A stretch of DNA of 64,000 nucleotides from Pyxicephalus adspersus (taxonomy: Eukaryota; Chordata; Amphibia; Anura; Pyxicephalidae), in assembly GCF_032062135.1 (NCBI RefSeq), contig NC_092868.1, positions 48,961,163-49,025,162 of the forward strand. Direction: 5' to 3'. The notes beneath the pieces were generated by a model, which saw only the letters and a list, made by a program, of their open reading frames with translations, ran no database searches and had not been told where the DNA came from. Each line of letters starts with the position of its first letter. Position 1 is the first letter of the stretch. The position numbers were made by a program, and so were the translations under genes. Shown here piece after piece: positions 27,276 to 42,200 of the stretch.

Positions 27276-30200
27276 TTATATCTATATATCTTTTTGTGTT
27301 CACAATTCATATAACCAAATTTCACAAGAGGCCTGATTTATTAAAGCCCTGCAAGGCTGGAGAAAATACACTTTCATCAGTAGATATGGGTGATATAGCA
27401 GACCTGAAATGGATCCGGTCCATGATAAAAAAACATTTGCTAACAAACAGCAAATAACTTTTAAGAAAACCATTCCAGGTTTGTTGAATCACACAGGTTC
27501 ACTAATGAAAGTATATCCTCTCAAGCCTTGGAGAGCTTTATTAAATTAGGCCCAAAGTATGTACCCAACAACCCCATCGACCACCATCACCACCTAGCAT
27601 CTGTACCAAGACACCCTATATCCTACAATCCTATCTTCTGCCTGTGCTCTTAAATATTTAGGGTTTTCATTCCATTTCATGCACATTTTTTTATTTCCAG
27701 TTGAATGGTAACTATATATTTGTCTCCAATTCTTGCTTTGGTTCCCATTTCTGTTTTATTTTCCCTTGTAATAGTATGCTTGAGTTAATCATGGTCTCCA
27801 GACTTCCTATGCTTATGGCACTTATATTTCCAGTTGTGTAATTCTGTTGTCTAGTGCTGCCATCCAATGGTCAAAGCACTGTACTACACTATCATCTCAT
27901 ACCAGCACATCACAATATTTACACCTATTATTTAAAATATAAAATGTGATGTTTGCAAGCATATAATTATCTCCTACATTCTATTTTGTCGAACCAAACT
28001 GTATTTTCTTTTGTTTTTTGGCTACATTTATATGTCATTTATTTACTGCCTGAATGCGTTGTTGCTTTTGGGAATTAGTCAATGCATTAGTCAGTCGGTA
28101 AACTGGATTTATTAAAAATTATAATTTTTGTTGCCAGTTTTATTTAAAATATTATTGAAGGTTTTCAAGTTAAAAAACTGATGGTTTGTATCTATTTTTT
28201 TGTTTGTTTCTCCATTACTGGTGTAAAATCTTTACTTTTAATATGTAAAAGCAGAGTGCTCCCAAAGTATAGAGCAGCTTTTCTGGATCTTTATAACATG
28301 CATGAACCCCTAAAATAATGTTCAGGTCCTAAGGAACCCCTTCTGATTACTATATCCACAGATCACAGTATATTAGTGTGGTGGTCAATGGGAAGAATGC
28401 TTCTAACTTTGCTGGCCATTGGGAAGACTGTCACCCTTACAAAAAGATCAATGGTGTCACTTAAAGTGACCTGAGAGGTACAATATGCTCATTGCTCAGG
28501 GAACCCCTAGAAACCTCTTGAGGAACCTTGGTTGGGAAACGCTGATATACAGTTTGTTATCTAATAACATTATCCATATTTTCAGGCTAAAAATCCAGGC
28601 AAGCTTCTTTTTTATCCTGGGAAAGATTTCTTCTCCAAGTACCTGAGTTGTGTGCAATCTGATCTCCTGCTATTCTAGCTATTTACTACAAAATAGTAAA
28701 TGAGCCTTCTAATAACCCCAAAAAAGCCCTTTACATACCAATAACAATTCAAGACTAATATAAATAAAGAGTAATAAATAGACACTCATATATAATAAAA
28801 TGGAATGCAAAGAATTGAACTCTGTGAACTTTCAGAAGCCATAGGAAATAAAGTGTCAGCAGGTCTCAAGGGGAGAGCAATATGGGGAACGACTGTTGCT
28901 GAATCCATTTATTACATTCAGCATTAATACGTTTCCTACAGCGCTCAGACCAATTAGTGGGACCAGACTGCCAGAATGGAGAGAATAGGTCTCACATTCA
29001 TCATTGTAAGTTCACTTTACTGTTACTTATAGAATATTCATCACATATTCCATCTTAAAGAATTAGGAAATATTAGTATTATCTATAAAAATTCTATGTT
29101 TGGAGTGTTTTGGTGCAACAATAAAGGGAAACATAAAAATTATTTGTATTTTTAGTGAGCAAATATGTTATTTGGTTTCCTTTAAGTGATTAATTTGTAT
29201 TTATTTTTACAAACCTGACATTTTGATATGCTTGTTCTTTCACAGAGGTTTGTAGGTCACCCACCCTAATAGTTGGGTGCCATTATTTTTTTTTTCTTTC
29301 CTTTTCAATTTTTCCAGCTGGTAAAGTGACAGCCACAGAGGGAAGCATTGAACCTGATTTATTAAAGCTCTCCAAAGCTGGTGAGAATAAACTTTTATCA
29401 GTGAAGCTGGATGATCCAGAAAACTTGGAAAGGGTTTCTTAAAAAGTAATTTACCAAATGTTTTGAATCCTGGACCAGATCCATCCCAGGTTTGCTGGAT
29501 CACCAGGTTCACTGATGAAAGTGTATTCTCTCCAGCCTTGGAGAGCTTTATTAAAGCAGGCTCATTCTCTTTATTAATGAGAGAAGACTCAAAAATGTGC
29601 ATTGTGCACATCCTTGTCCAGTTCTATTAGACCCATGACTCACATTCTTACTATTTCTTCTTGGTGCCGAACACAATATTTTTGTGAATTGCCATCAGTA
29701 CCATGGATGTGACATATTTCCCACTGCTTACTATTCCTTTCCATGTTAGTCAGCAGTATGATACGTGCGTATGAAACCTTTTCTTACTGATCCTGGTCAC
29801 TATCATCAGTACCAAAGTGAATATACCACCCCCTCTAACCATTCAGAACATGAGAGTACTAATACCACCACTTCATATTATTCTTATCCACTACTATCAC
29901 CATGGACAAGGATTTTGCTACGTCTTCTTTTCATGCCTGTTGAGTGTCATCAGCACCATGCAGAAGACATATGTTACCTCTTCTTTCTATTCCTTATCAT
30001 CATTTGTAGAATTAACAGGGAATTGTCTACATCCCCTTACATTCTTGTTCAGTAGTACAGAATAATGCAATGCAATGCTGTCACTTCTTACTGTTTTTGT
30101 ATTCTTCCATTAACCCCATGGACATACATGTAATACGTAAGTATTCTGTCCTCCAATAAAAGCACCACAGCCAATGTCTAAGATAATTATTTTATTATGT

Positions 30201-33200
30201 CTTGTCACAGTCATCAGCACCATGGACAGGGCATATGCTACCTTCTCTAACCATTTCTGTTCAGAGCTATCAGCAAAATATCTTTAAATTTATCACTATT
30301 TCAGTCCACCAGTATTAATACCATTGGCCTTGCATTTGCTGTCTCTTCTTATTATTATCCATCTTACTACTACCTATGAGCTCGCTAGACATTGCATATA
30401 CCAACTTTTCCTAATATTACAGCGATCAGCACCATGGACATCATATGATACTCCCTCTTACGATTCCAGTTAAGAGCCATGAGCACAACAAGAAGAACAA
30501 TTCTTGTTCAGTGCCATCACCACTATAAGCAGCACAAATCCCACTGATGACTATCCCTGCACACTACCGTCAGCACCACGGACCATGCATATGTTACCTC
30601 CTCTTACCATTCCTGTCTATTACCATCAACGCCATATGAAGTGCATATGCTATCTCTTCTATATGTTCCTTTACAGTACCAAAATCATCATGGATAGTAA
30701 ATAAGCTACTTCATAATAAATCTATTATTGCTTCTAACTAGTTCTATCTAATGGTATCAGTATTATACACAGGGAATATGGTACAGCTCATAATATTTCT
30801 GTCAGCTGTCATCAGTACCATGGAGACAGAAGAAAATACCCATTAGGTGTGGTCGCTAGCTATATATTATCCACGTCTTCTAACTGTTGAACAAATATAC
30901 TGAAAGTATATATATACAAATATGTATAACATTCCTTCCTAAAGGTACATCCACACAGCTAAAATACACTGAAACTTTTAAAAAGAATATTCTGTTTAAA
31001 AATAAGTACCTGAAGTGGTTAAAAATGATTATCTGTAGTTCATATGCTGACAAGTAAAGCACTGCATTAAGCTCTTTGCTGTAAGAAGAGTGGTTTGATG
31101 TACACAGAGTAGAAGATAAGATACTGTTTGCTAAGTAAACAAACATGGAAGCTTCTGAAAGACAACTTCCCTGAGGGTAAGAAACAGAGCCTGATTTAAT
31201 AAAGCTCTCTAAGGCTGGAGAGGATACACTTTCATCAGTGAAGCTGGGTGATTCAGCAAACCTGGAATGCATTTTCTAAAAGTCATTTGCTAAGTGTAAA
31301 CAAATGTTTTCAATCCTGGGCTAGATCCGTTCCAGGTTTGCTGGAACACCCAGCTACACTGATGGAAGTGTATCCTCTCCAGCCAAGGAGAGCTTTAATA
31401 AATCAGTCCTATAACGACTACAGCTCTCCCTTTGAACAGAATCTAACATAACCATGGGTTCCACTAGAGTATAATTGTGCTTTCAAAATAGCTGGGGTGG
31501 TGAATGATGGTTTGTTTTATCGCTTGTTAGGAATGAAAATGGGTTCACAGTATGAGCACAGGTGCACAACTACCCAATGACATATCATCTATATGTCATA
31601 TAGATCCCATATCATCATGTGATTAACATTTCCCAACTCTGTCCAAAACTAAATTAATTTACTAATACATTTGGCTTGATATACACCTAAAAAACTCCTC
31701 TGTATCTGTATCTCTTCTGTATTATATCGTAGGTCAGTCCATTATTAACAGGCCCTTCTCTCGCTTTGTCCTGCACATCAAAATCTTTATGCAATCAAAT
31801 CACTGTTTTATTGACATGTCAAACAAAAAAAGTTCTATTCATTTTGTTTGAAATGATGAGCAAATGACAATCAAATGAAAGTTTGTTTGGAGGAAGATCC
31901 AGGTGTCTTGCTGGCAATGTATTGGTTGATGTGGCGCCATCCTCCAGCTGCTTTAACATCCTGCACTTAAAGGGGAACTAAATCCAGTTTAAACTCACCT
32001 GTCTCCATTCCATCAGAGGTGCTGCAATCGTTTTCCTTCTTCTCCTCATTCCAATCTTTGGTCTCAATTGTCCCCGCCAGGATGATGCGACTTCAGTGTG
32101 GGAGCTATTCATTTAGTCTCAACATCTACCGGGGAGGCCGGGATGTGCCAGCTATTCTGGCAACCAACACTTTGCCAGCTCAGCAATTTTGGCAGTATAA
32201 TGGAGCGAATCAGGCAGGCGAGTATTGAGTTTTTTAGCATAGGAGACAGCACCTGTCCCTTTCTGCAACAAAACCTGCCTGATCCCAAATTTCCAAGGGT
32301 GAATACCAGTGTGGTGTGCAATGGGGATATCTGTATAAAGCCCTCCATCTTGTAACACCATCAGGAGCATTGGCAGATGTAAATGCTAGAAGGACCCAGT
32401 ACAGGAAAGGCATTTGGAAGATTTTCTGCCAAAAACGGAGCCTCATTTATTTTTATAGTTTGGCAGCACGTAGGCAGCCTTTTGCAGGCTTGCATTTTGT
32501 CTTTTCCTACCAACATATACTTATCCTTTAAAAAACTATAATACCGTGAAGATGCTCTTATGAGTTGTGGTAGCATTTGACTTTCACAAGTTTCCAGAAA
32601 GCTACAAGAGCAATAAATTGTCTATACACCAGCTGACATGACATATCAATTAGACAAATGCACACGGGAACTGCGGGTCAGTCTGAAATGAAGAAGCGCC
32701 ATCTGTTCAATAATGTTGCTATCAAACTTCTAAACTCTCTCCATTAACTCCTGTCTTGAGGAAAAGATGGGTAAAGGATCAAGTTTGTGATAGAGTGAAA
32801 GGTAGGGCTCCAATCTGAAAAAGGAAAAATAGCTTTCTAAGCCCTTTTTTCCGGAATCATTATCCATCTTTTTGTCTGTGCAGCTCTGTTGCCGTTTCTC
32901 CAGGGAGGTTCAGTTTTGCCCTGGAAACTTTTTCTAAATCTTATATGCGATCCTTACTTACAGCATCATATTTAAAGAGGAAAATCAAGTAAGTATATTA
33001 GGAAATGATCTGGCAAAAGTTTTAAAAATTCTGCTTATTCAAACAAACCTTTCACCTTCTTCAAACTGCAATGGCAGATCAGTCACCAAATGTTTTGTTC
33101 CAGTTCCTTCTGTTACCTTTATGTTTATTAGAAGAATGTGTCATTTGTATGTCCTACATTCCTCCTGCCAGACATTGCGGATCGCAGTGGGAAGGTTACA

Positions 33201-36200
33201 GCAACAGAGGAAGTGCTGTCAATCCAAAAAGAGTAAGACAAAGTGAGGCCAGGTGCTGATTGGCAAGCTACCGGCTTGGAAATCAGTATTGATAATGGCA
33301 CCCCCGCAACATTTTTCATCTGAAAGTGGCAACTCTGCTATCAATTCATAAGCAGTGTAGTAAAGTTGCCACACAATCAAAGGAAGCGTCATTAGGTGGA
33401 TTGCACTGGCAAGATAAATACTGTCCCACTGTTAAGCATTTTTTAGCCTAAAGTGGTCACACTGTGAATACAATGCCAGCTTTTCATTTTCTGCACAGTA
33501 ACAGGTCTATTAAAGCGGAACCCAAGGCTTTCTAAGGTAGCTTTCTATTAATTCATACATTCTTGAATTTGTTTACAAAGCAAGCAGTGCAAGTATTTGA
33601 ACAGACTATCAACTTTTTTCATTTCCTGTAGAAAAAAGTTCAGACTGGATGAGGAAGATGCACCATAAGGTGGCAATAAGGTGTTCTGCAGTGCTCATGT
33701 GCTAATGAGGAACATGCTCATAGGAGAAAGCAGAGATTGACAGACAAATTAACTCACCAATCTGCTGTATCTCCTTTTATTGTCCAGTTCTGGACAATAA
33801 AAACAGGCTGAGGGAACTAAAGTTCAACTTTTAGGGGTCAATGCTCAGGACGGTCATTATTACAGAAAAGGACAAGCAATTTGTCCCTTATGTCATAAGC
33901 TCTCCAAACAGCCTGATTGCTCCAGGTTTCTGGCAAAAAAGCTAAACTGTGCAGTATCACCAGGATATCTGGCATTCCCATTTTCCTCTGCAAGTGCCGC
34001 GAATGAATGAACTCCCACGCCTGTGAGAGAATTACTACATCCCAGCCCAGCCAAACAAGATGGCCTGAAGATTGGAAGAAGAAAGCAAAGAAGGAAGAAG
34101 ATGGCTGGGCCCTGCGAAGGCATGCGGGGTTTAGTTCTGCTTCCTCCAGTGGAGAAACCAGGTCTCCTACCCTGTGTTTTGTTCCTCTAAAATGGCTGTG
34201 TCAAACTCTAAAATGGATGGAGGTACAAATAGTTTGGGAAGCATACCAGCCTTGTGCTCGTATTGCATCTAAAAATTGGGCTGTTTCACAGTGTTCTCGA
34301 AATCCCGCACCCCCCCCCCCCCCCCCCCATACCCAGATACATCTCCCTTGATAACACAGATACAGTTACCAAAACTTGTGGTTACTGGGTTACATTTTTT
34401 AATCTAAAGCATATAAAACTTTGTTCAACAATCTGTCTTGAGGTCTCTTTGTATTGTATAATAATGTTGTATGAATATGGAAGGAAGTCATGGTTGTCAA
34501 CATTTGTTTTTTACTTTTTTTATTCTGCTAAAACCTATTTTGTTGATTGGTTTTGTTCCTGATTGCTTTACGATATTGTACTGTACTTAATGCAAATGTT
34601 TTGTTTTATGGTGGTTATATTTTTTTTTTTCAAATGAAGATTGAAGAGTGAAAAAAATGTGCTGTTTGCAGCTTAAAATAAGCAAAGAAAATAAAATTCC
34701 AATTACCATTCCCCAGGGTAACTTTCTTCTTGGACTGCACAAGCCCTTGGGACCCGCTGACTGCAGACTCATCGAGCTGACGGTCTGACCGCAAGCTGAA
34801 GTTAAAGAACAAGGATCCCCCTTCCACCTGCTGCACCTGCTTGGACAAATAAAGAAAGGTCAGAAAAAGGTAACCCACCAGAAACATCTAGTCACACAGC
34901 AGTATGGTAATCACTAACTGTCTGCTTCTATGACTTTCTCTACCATGTACTGTGTGTATTACCAATGTAGTCATTAAAAACATTCAGTTTTTACTACCAT
35001 TTATGTTTTCCCAAGTAAAACGTTATGTCTTCAGTTATCTGTCCATTCTGAGACGCTGTACCTATCAGGACTTACTAGGATGGGATTAGGATTGATTAAT
35101 GACACCACAGTTAAAGAGAACCAGTCACAGATGAGTGTTTCTAATCTCCACTATTGAATTGTTATAATTACCCAGGCTAACCTCTCAGTAATTACTTTTC
35201 ATTATTAATCTGTATGCTGTCATTATTTACCTGTGTGCCTTGTCTAATGCTTAAACTCAGAGATTAAAAATCTGTGATATCAACAAAGTCCAGGTAAGAA
35301 AATAAAATGTTTCGTTATTTGCCAGTTTAGGAGCCTTTGTGGACCATTTTTTTCTTTGCCTTAGATTGGCATTTTCATACAACTATATGGAAATATGAAA
35401 CTCGCTTGAAGAGGGCAAATGCAGTTGAATGAATCAGGAATGGTCTCAAAAACTTCTCAAACACTTTTCAGGTCCTTTTCCTCCTTCATCACCCTTTCCT
35501 CCTTCATCTCCCCCGAACAATCAAGGAACTGACAGATGCAATTGACCTGCATTTGACTTCTTCCTGATTAAAGTGTATTGGCCTTTCTGTGATAACAGGG
35601 AGAGAATACAACTAAATAACAGTTTAAACAGTAACTCAGGGAGTCTTGTTGTGAAAATAAAAGAGAATCTGCAAAGTAATTCAGCTAGTGCATTGTAATA
35701 CAGAACCACCACCAGCACATACTCCTCATGTCATCTTCCTTTCTCTCTCCCTCTACTCTATTCATTTGCTGGCTGCTAAGAGAAAAACCTCTTACTAGTA
35801 GCTCACTCTGATTGTTCCCAAAACAGGGCTGCTGCCAGCAATAGGTCGCTCAGGCACCCAGTACTCACACTTAGAGCAAGGGGAAAGTCCTTAGACATGT
35901 GTAAGCTCCAGATAATGGAACTGCCCTCTATTTTCTCTTGAAGCCTTATGGGGCAGCAGGGTTGAGAAGTAAGCATGTAAAGCTGGTGGGGAATAAATGG
36001 AACCCATGGCTTTACCTTGCCACTGACCAACTGATTTTTTTAACCTGGCCAGGACACAGCTCCATAATTATGTTCCCCTATGTTTGCATGGACTTCCTCC
36101 AGGAACTTTCATTTCCTGGACATTACCAAAAACATTATTGTAGGGTTATTGGTCCCCCCTCCAATTGCCCCTAAACAATGTTAGGGACATGACAATATGA

Positions 36201-39200
36201 CTATGGTAGGCACCTAAGACTGTGAACTCTTCTGAGAGACAGTTGGGGTACGTTTAGATCTGCTTGGGGATTGAGCAATCCAACACTGCCCCAGCAGCTG
36301 GCACCTTGCCACAAGTTCAATCACTTGCATCACAGTGCCTTAAAGAACCAGCGTCTGCAGTTGACAGCTGGTGACACAGAGAGGCATTTGTACCACCTAA
36401 TGTCACCCCCCTTTACTTCTCCATGGAGCTGCCATGGGGAGAAGCTACACATAGAGCCTTCCCCAAGGTAGCGGCTCACTGGCATAAAGAAGCGGTAACC
36501 GCAATGCAACCTCATGGCCAGTGTGAACATAGACCTAAAGACATTACTATAGACTGCTTGGTTCCCAACTAAAATAGGTTATTATCTGTTGTAGAATATC
36601 AGAAATGTTTATTGTACAAGAAATAAAAAGATAACCCTGCATAATTTCTTTACCTCATCTGAGCTCATGATATTTGGAGGGATCTTGTATACGAGATTAC
36701 TACTGGGATTGGCTGTTGGTCCACCTTGAAGGGGTATAGTCACTTCTGTTGTCCCGGTACTTGAAAAGGGGTTCCAGGAAGCCCAGCGTATCATGCGCAT
36801 GTATGACGTGTTTGACAAAACCGACGCAGATGGAATCTAGAACATTGGAAAGAAGAAAAAATATTTGATGATGACAGACAGGGCAACGGTATGACACACA
36901 GCCTCCGGACTGATAGTTTATAAGCTTTGGCTTACAGCATGGCCACAATTCCCCAATTAGAAACTCTACCACAAATACTCATAATAAAAATACATGCATT
37001 ATAAAAGGGATATTTATTTTCCTTATTTGCAATTTTCCAGACAGATGACAGCTGCAGCATATCTCAGAAAAACACAAATAGAACCTCATCCAGAAAAATC
37101 CTAATTTATGTTTTGGGCAAGTCTTTACATTGACGACCAAGCGGGGATGCCATCAATGTCAGCATAATTGGTGATAAAGCAGCAGTACTGTTCATTATAG
37201 GCACTAGTCATGTATTATGTTGGCGTTTCATTCGTGAAATGAATATGCTCCATCTTACCCGGTAATATTTATTTTTGCATTGAGCCGTATAAATGAAAAC
37301 AATTACTCTTGAGAATCTGCACTTTGCTTGCGTAGTGGTGGCCTGTCATCTGATTCAAATAAAAGATGATAAGTTACAGGGTCCACTTAGCCATTAGGAT
37401 ACTGAAGAAACCAATCTACAGTCAAATATATATTTTATTTTTATATAATGAGGAAAGCTTAGAATCTTTTTTTTTTTGTTGATGTATACTCATATTGGGG
37501 AGATTCATCTTTTTTCCTTTTTGGTCATGGACATGGGAAGTTGAGCCGATCCACTGAACACATACAGTGTTCTTCCCAGAAATGTATTTTAGCTGGGTGA
37601 GAAGGAGCTGTAGGTTGTACCTGTAGGGTGGTGGCTCCTGCATTGGGACCCAACTTTTCTGTAACCACCCAAAAACAGCGAGGTGGTTACTGAAAAGTGG
37701 TGGTGTGCCCAGCTAAAAGGGGCTGGGTAAAACACTGACAAAAGTTGTAACTCTTGCCCATTCTACCCAAAAAAAGTGGATGGAATCCCACTTGTGACTT
37801 TTCTATTCACTTAATAGGCCACCCCCTTCCCTCATTGCTAATGCCATCCTTGCAGCTTCCTCTTGTCCACCAAGTCTAGCATGTGACTTTGACAGCCCCA
37901 AATTTATTTATTGGAGTTGGATGAAATTTATGCTTCCATTACGTATAACGACAAGTCCTAGTGTTTACTAGATATTGGAACAATTAGACTGATGAATAGA
38001 TGATAAGACCACAAGCCACATGGATTTCATTAGATGACTCAATCATACAACATCCTGTAATCATACTGCAATCATAAAATTTCACAACTCTTTTCTGGAT
38101 TTAGTGCCCTCTGCAAAATTCTATTCATGTAAGTAATGGAATGTTTGGTTGTACAGCTCGACACACAGAAAGAAATGGTTCAGGTGTATGACAAACTGCA
38201 ATGAAATTGTATACCCTACTATGTTACTGCGACAAATAATAGGTGAGAAGGATGACCTCTGGTTGGCCATTGGTGGACATTACACACATATCAACAATGA
38301 AATGGGTGTGGATTGATGGGATGACCATGCAGTATTGTATGTATACCATTAGTCATGTGAAGTCCAAGTTGAAGCTCAAGGAGGGGTTTTCACTTGGCTC
38401 TGGGGGTAAATAGGACAGTTAAGAAGCATAGGTAAGTTTTACCAATTGTGGTAAATCTGAAAGGGCAAAAAACAGGATGACTTTAAAGGGCGGATATCTT
38501 TGTTTCTGGTCAACATGGATGGATTCGGTCACCTCACATCTCTTGGAGGCAGTTGAGCCCCTCAGCTAGCCCCCTCACAGTAGGTGGAAATGATAACTAC
38601 ATAACTTTTAATTTGCTAAATCAGGCTGCCAGTTCTTCTAATAAAATACTGCTCTCTCCTTTATTGATGCCATAATAAATCCCAGTGCTATTGATCTTTT
38701 GGAGCCTCTTTGCCACTACCACCTGTCTACATGTATTTCAACATTAGCTGGATGGCATTTCTTAAGTGGGGGTTCCTCATGGTGACAATAGTAAGCCATG
38801 ACTGAGTAATGAGACTTGCAAAATCCATTGGCAACCCTTGGGTGACTAAGCAAGAGAGAAATTTGTAGACAAGGACAAAAAGCCATCACCCCGTAACAAG
38901 TGGCCCAACTAAGAGCTTCATTGAAAGGGCCACCAGGTACTGAAAATGACTCTATTTTAGTGATTGGGCTTACATGCATTTTATAACCTAACCTCTAAAA
39001 CCAACTCTAAACTCTAAAAACCTCAAAGACTCTTATTTACCTAGTGAATAATAATTGCTTTGGCACATAAAGCTCCTTCCCCTGTTACCATATACAATAC
39101 AGCACAGTCAAATTTGCTGCACAAATATAATTATTGAATGGTAAATACAAATAACCCTGGACTAGGTTACTCTTGAAGAGGGGTCTTATAAAACAGGGGG

Positions 39201-42200
39201 TTGGTTATCTACTTTATTACCAGGTGTTATACCTGCCCCCTATACACTACTGATATATTTACTTATTTCTAAGGAGTGCAAAATTCTTCTTGTGGTGTCT
39301 GAATTCTGAAAAAAGTGTTCTGATTGGCTGATACAGTTTACTGAACTTAATAAATCTATAATAAATGAAGCAAAGCATGTTACTATTTGGATTTTGGTTA
39401 TGAAACCCATAATATAAAGGGATCTTTGTCCTAGCCCCATGCAGTGATAGTCCTATACTGTTTGTCTGGACAACCTCATTATCTGATTTATAAAGCACAG
39501 GCTTGTGCTATCTGTGCTTCTCATCAGTTTGCAATTTCTGCAGTGGGTACATTGTTCCTTACAGTAAACTGTCAGGTGGATTAATAATAAAGCAGAGAAG
39601 CCTATCCTTCGGGAAACACAAAGGCGAGTATTATTAAGCCTCTGGATCAAAGTCGTGTTTGTATCTCTTTTCATATGAAAAGAAAATTGTTAGACTTACA
39701 GTACACTAATCAACCGAAACATTAAAACCACCTGCCTAACATTGTGTAGGTAAACCTTGTGCCACCAAATCAGTTCTGACCCATCAAGGCATAGACAAAA
39801 CCTATGAAGGTGTCTTGTGGTATGTGACATTGATGGATAAAGATGTTAGCAGCAGATCTTTCACGTTTACTTGATGGGTAGTAGTAGTAATTTACTGGTT
39901 TTGCATGTTCTTTGAAACGTCAACACAGTTCTTGTTTTATGGTAGAGAACTATTTTATTTCTACTGAAGAGATTTATTTTTGGTGCACCTTACACGTTCG
40001 TCGGTCCGCAATAAATTCTTACTGGGAAGTGACACAATGCTCTCTTTGCAAGTCGTTGCTGCGTATAATGAATTGGTTACCGTGTGATATTTAGGTCCTT
40101 GGTGAATACAAAGCCCTGGGGTTATGATTAGGTTTATACTTAATGTGTGTCTCTGTGTGTGTGCTCTGCGTCTGTCCTTCCAACCTTAAGACATTGAGAT
40201 TGCCACGGAATAATCAATCAATGATCAGTATTCCACAGGCCAATAAGTACTTTGCAAAATGCTGTAAATATGCAATTTTCTAAGTGAATTCACGGATAGT
40301 CGGCACCGAGGTGTGAACTGTAATGACCCAGCTGTGCATGAAATGAAACATTTTCATACAGCTTGGTTGGAAGCTGAATGGAAATGAAGCATCAGAATGG
40401 AATAAGTTCGATTTAAAAGGTGACTCAATTAATTTCACTCCCCAAGTTAATCAGAGGACCAAGACGCGCAAATTACAAAATAAGCGTATCTTTGTGACAA
40501 AAATAAAAATGTAACTGTTAAATTTCTTTTTTCCTGTTTGGTTTATTAAAGTAAGTTGTAATTGTAAAGCAAAGTCTGCAAAGAAAAAGGGGGAAGTCAT
40601 TGCAGTCCTATAAGCAGAGAGATGAGTTTATCAGACTGCTGTTTCTTCATTCATTGTCCAATCACAAGTTGTGAAGGGAAAGCTTTGTAAGTGTTTGTGA
40701 ACTGCAGCAATCAGGTCTTTTGCCATGTTAGACAGGTGTGTACAGGTAACAAGAGCTCTAATGTATTTTATCAATGTATGCACTTGTTTCACTAGTTTGC
40801 CTGTGTAGCAGTTGTAGTAGCGCTGCCCACCAGAGCTTGCATGAAAAGTTTACCCTTCTATGCTTGTAACCGTTCTACACATGTGTCAATCCCTTTGGCT
40901 GCTGTGTATCCATTAGCTGCAACCACTGTTATTCACAGTGATATGCTGGTATGAAAATGCACAACCACACAAGGTGTGTGAGTGATGTTTGCCAAGTGTG
41001 CTTGTGAGCAAAAGAGTATGCACACATGCGTGCATGCCAAGTATGCCTCCATACACATGGGCAAGGCATAGGTTTAGAAGGAATATCCTGGCAGATAATA
41101 CTGGATGCTTAGCATGTTTACCCACAATTCAGCCTGAATTTCTGGACTCTCACCCTCACCTGTTCTCGATTCTTCTCCTGCTTGCTGCCTACCGTGACCT
41201 CAGCCTGTTTTCGACTGTGTTTCCGATTGCCACCTACCCTAACTTCACCTTGTCCATGACTCTTCGCTTCTGCTTGCTGCCCGCTCTTACCTTTGGCCTG
41301 TTCACCACCATGACTCCTGCTAGCTGTGACCACAGCCTGCTTGTGTTAGCCCGGTCAGCTGTTCCTACATCAAAGCCATCTGATTCTTGCTCGCCTCTGG
41401 TGGCCAGAGCCTGGGGGTAACTACCTGGTGAGATTCTTGAAGCACAGTTTGGTCACAACCAGGTTTGCCGGCCCATCACCTATTGCGGGGTGCCCTGGAG
41501 AAGATATTTAGACTCCATACCTTGGGTGATCACCCATAACCTGTATTTTCTGAACACTTCCTAAAGCTGGGGACGTCACCTAAATCAGGAGTGAAAATCC
41601 TAAGTATAACAAATCCAATTGAATAAGACTAACCACACCATGGCCTAAATCAATAGGAACTTGTATAAACTGCACAAGTGCTGCACCCAGCCATATAATG
41701 GCTGCTGATACAAAGTACACGAGTGCTGAGAGCATTTTTACATGCAAGTGGCTGCCCAAAAATAAAAAAAATAAAAAGCTGAACATGTAGCCAATCAACA
41801 CAAATGATTTAAAAAATATATTTTTAATAGTGCGTTAAAAATAAATTAACAAAATAGGTCTGTTAAGGGGAACAAACAGGAATTCTTTTTAAAGCGAGCA
41901 GATCTACAGCCGTGGCTCGTGTGGGATGTACAGAAAATAGCGTGAGATCAGTAAGGAAGATTTCACAAGAGAACTTAATTATTTATATGACATTTCGAAC
42001 TCAGAAACAAACGGTGCAAATTAATCGTCTGACAGATGTCTAATAATGCTGCCCTGGGAGGGGAAGCTTCCTCTGTGCTTCTGTAACATATCTCAGGAAT
42101 TAATATTTATATAGGTGAAAATGCCTTTAGCATGTCAAACTCGTATGAATACAAATGGAAGCTTATTGATAGGCACGGGTTGGCGCTTTATTCATGAAAT

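Larger units (their letters stand above)
19308..34706. other. NPHP4 intron of 15.4 kb
   Basis: Starts at the T23 acceptor side and holds hAT-like copies (20.4, 28.3 kb), an inverted-end repeat (23.2 kb), two degenerate minisatellites (24.8 and 29.6-30.9 kb), four foldback copies, a TA microsatellite (27.2 kb) and two TTAA-ended repeats (32.0 and 33.8 kb). The stretches at about 21.0-21.9, 22.0-23.2, 25.3-26.5, 27.6-28.25 and 32.6-33.8 kb are mostly unique with no supported gene. Confidence 0.75.

Noticed and set aside
36700..36972. 90-aa minus frame covering a real exon
   Set aside because: Wrong frame; the 61-codon NPHP4 frame fits the family and phases.
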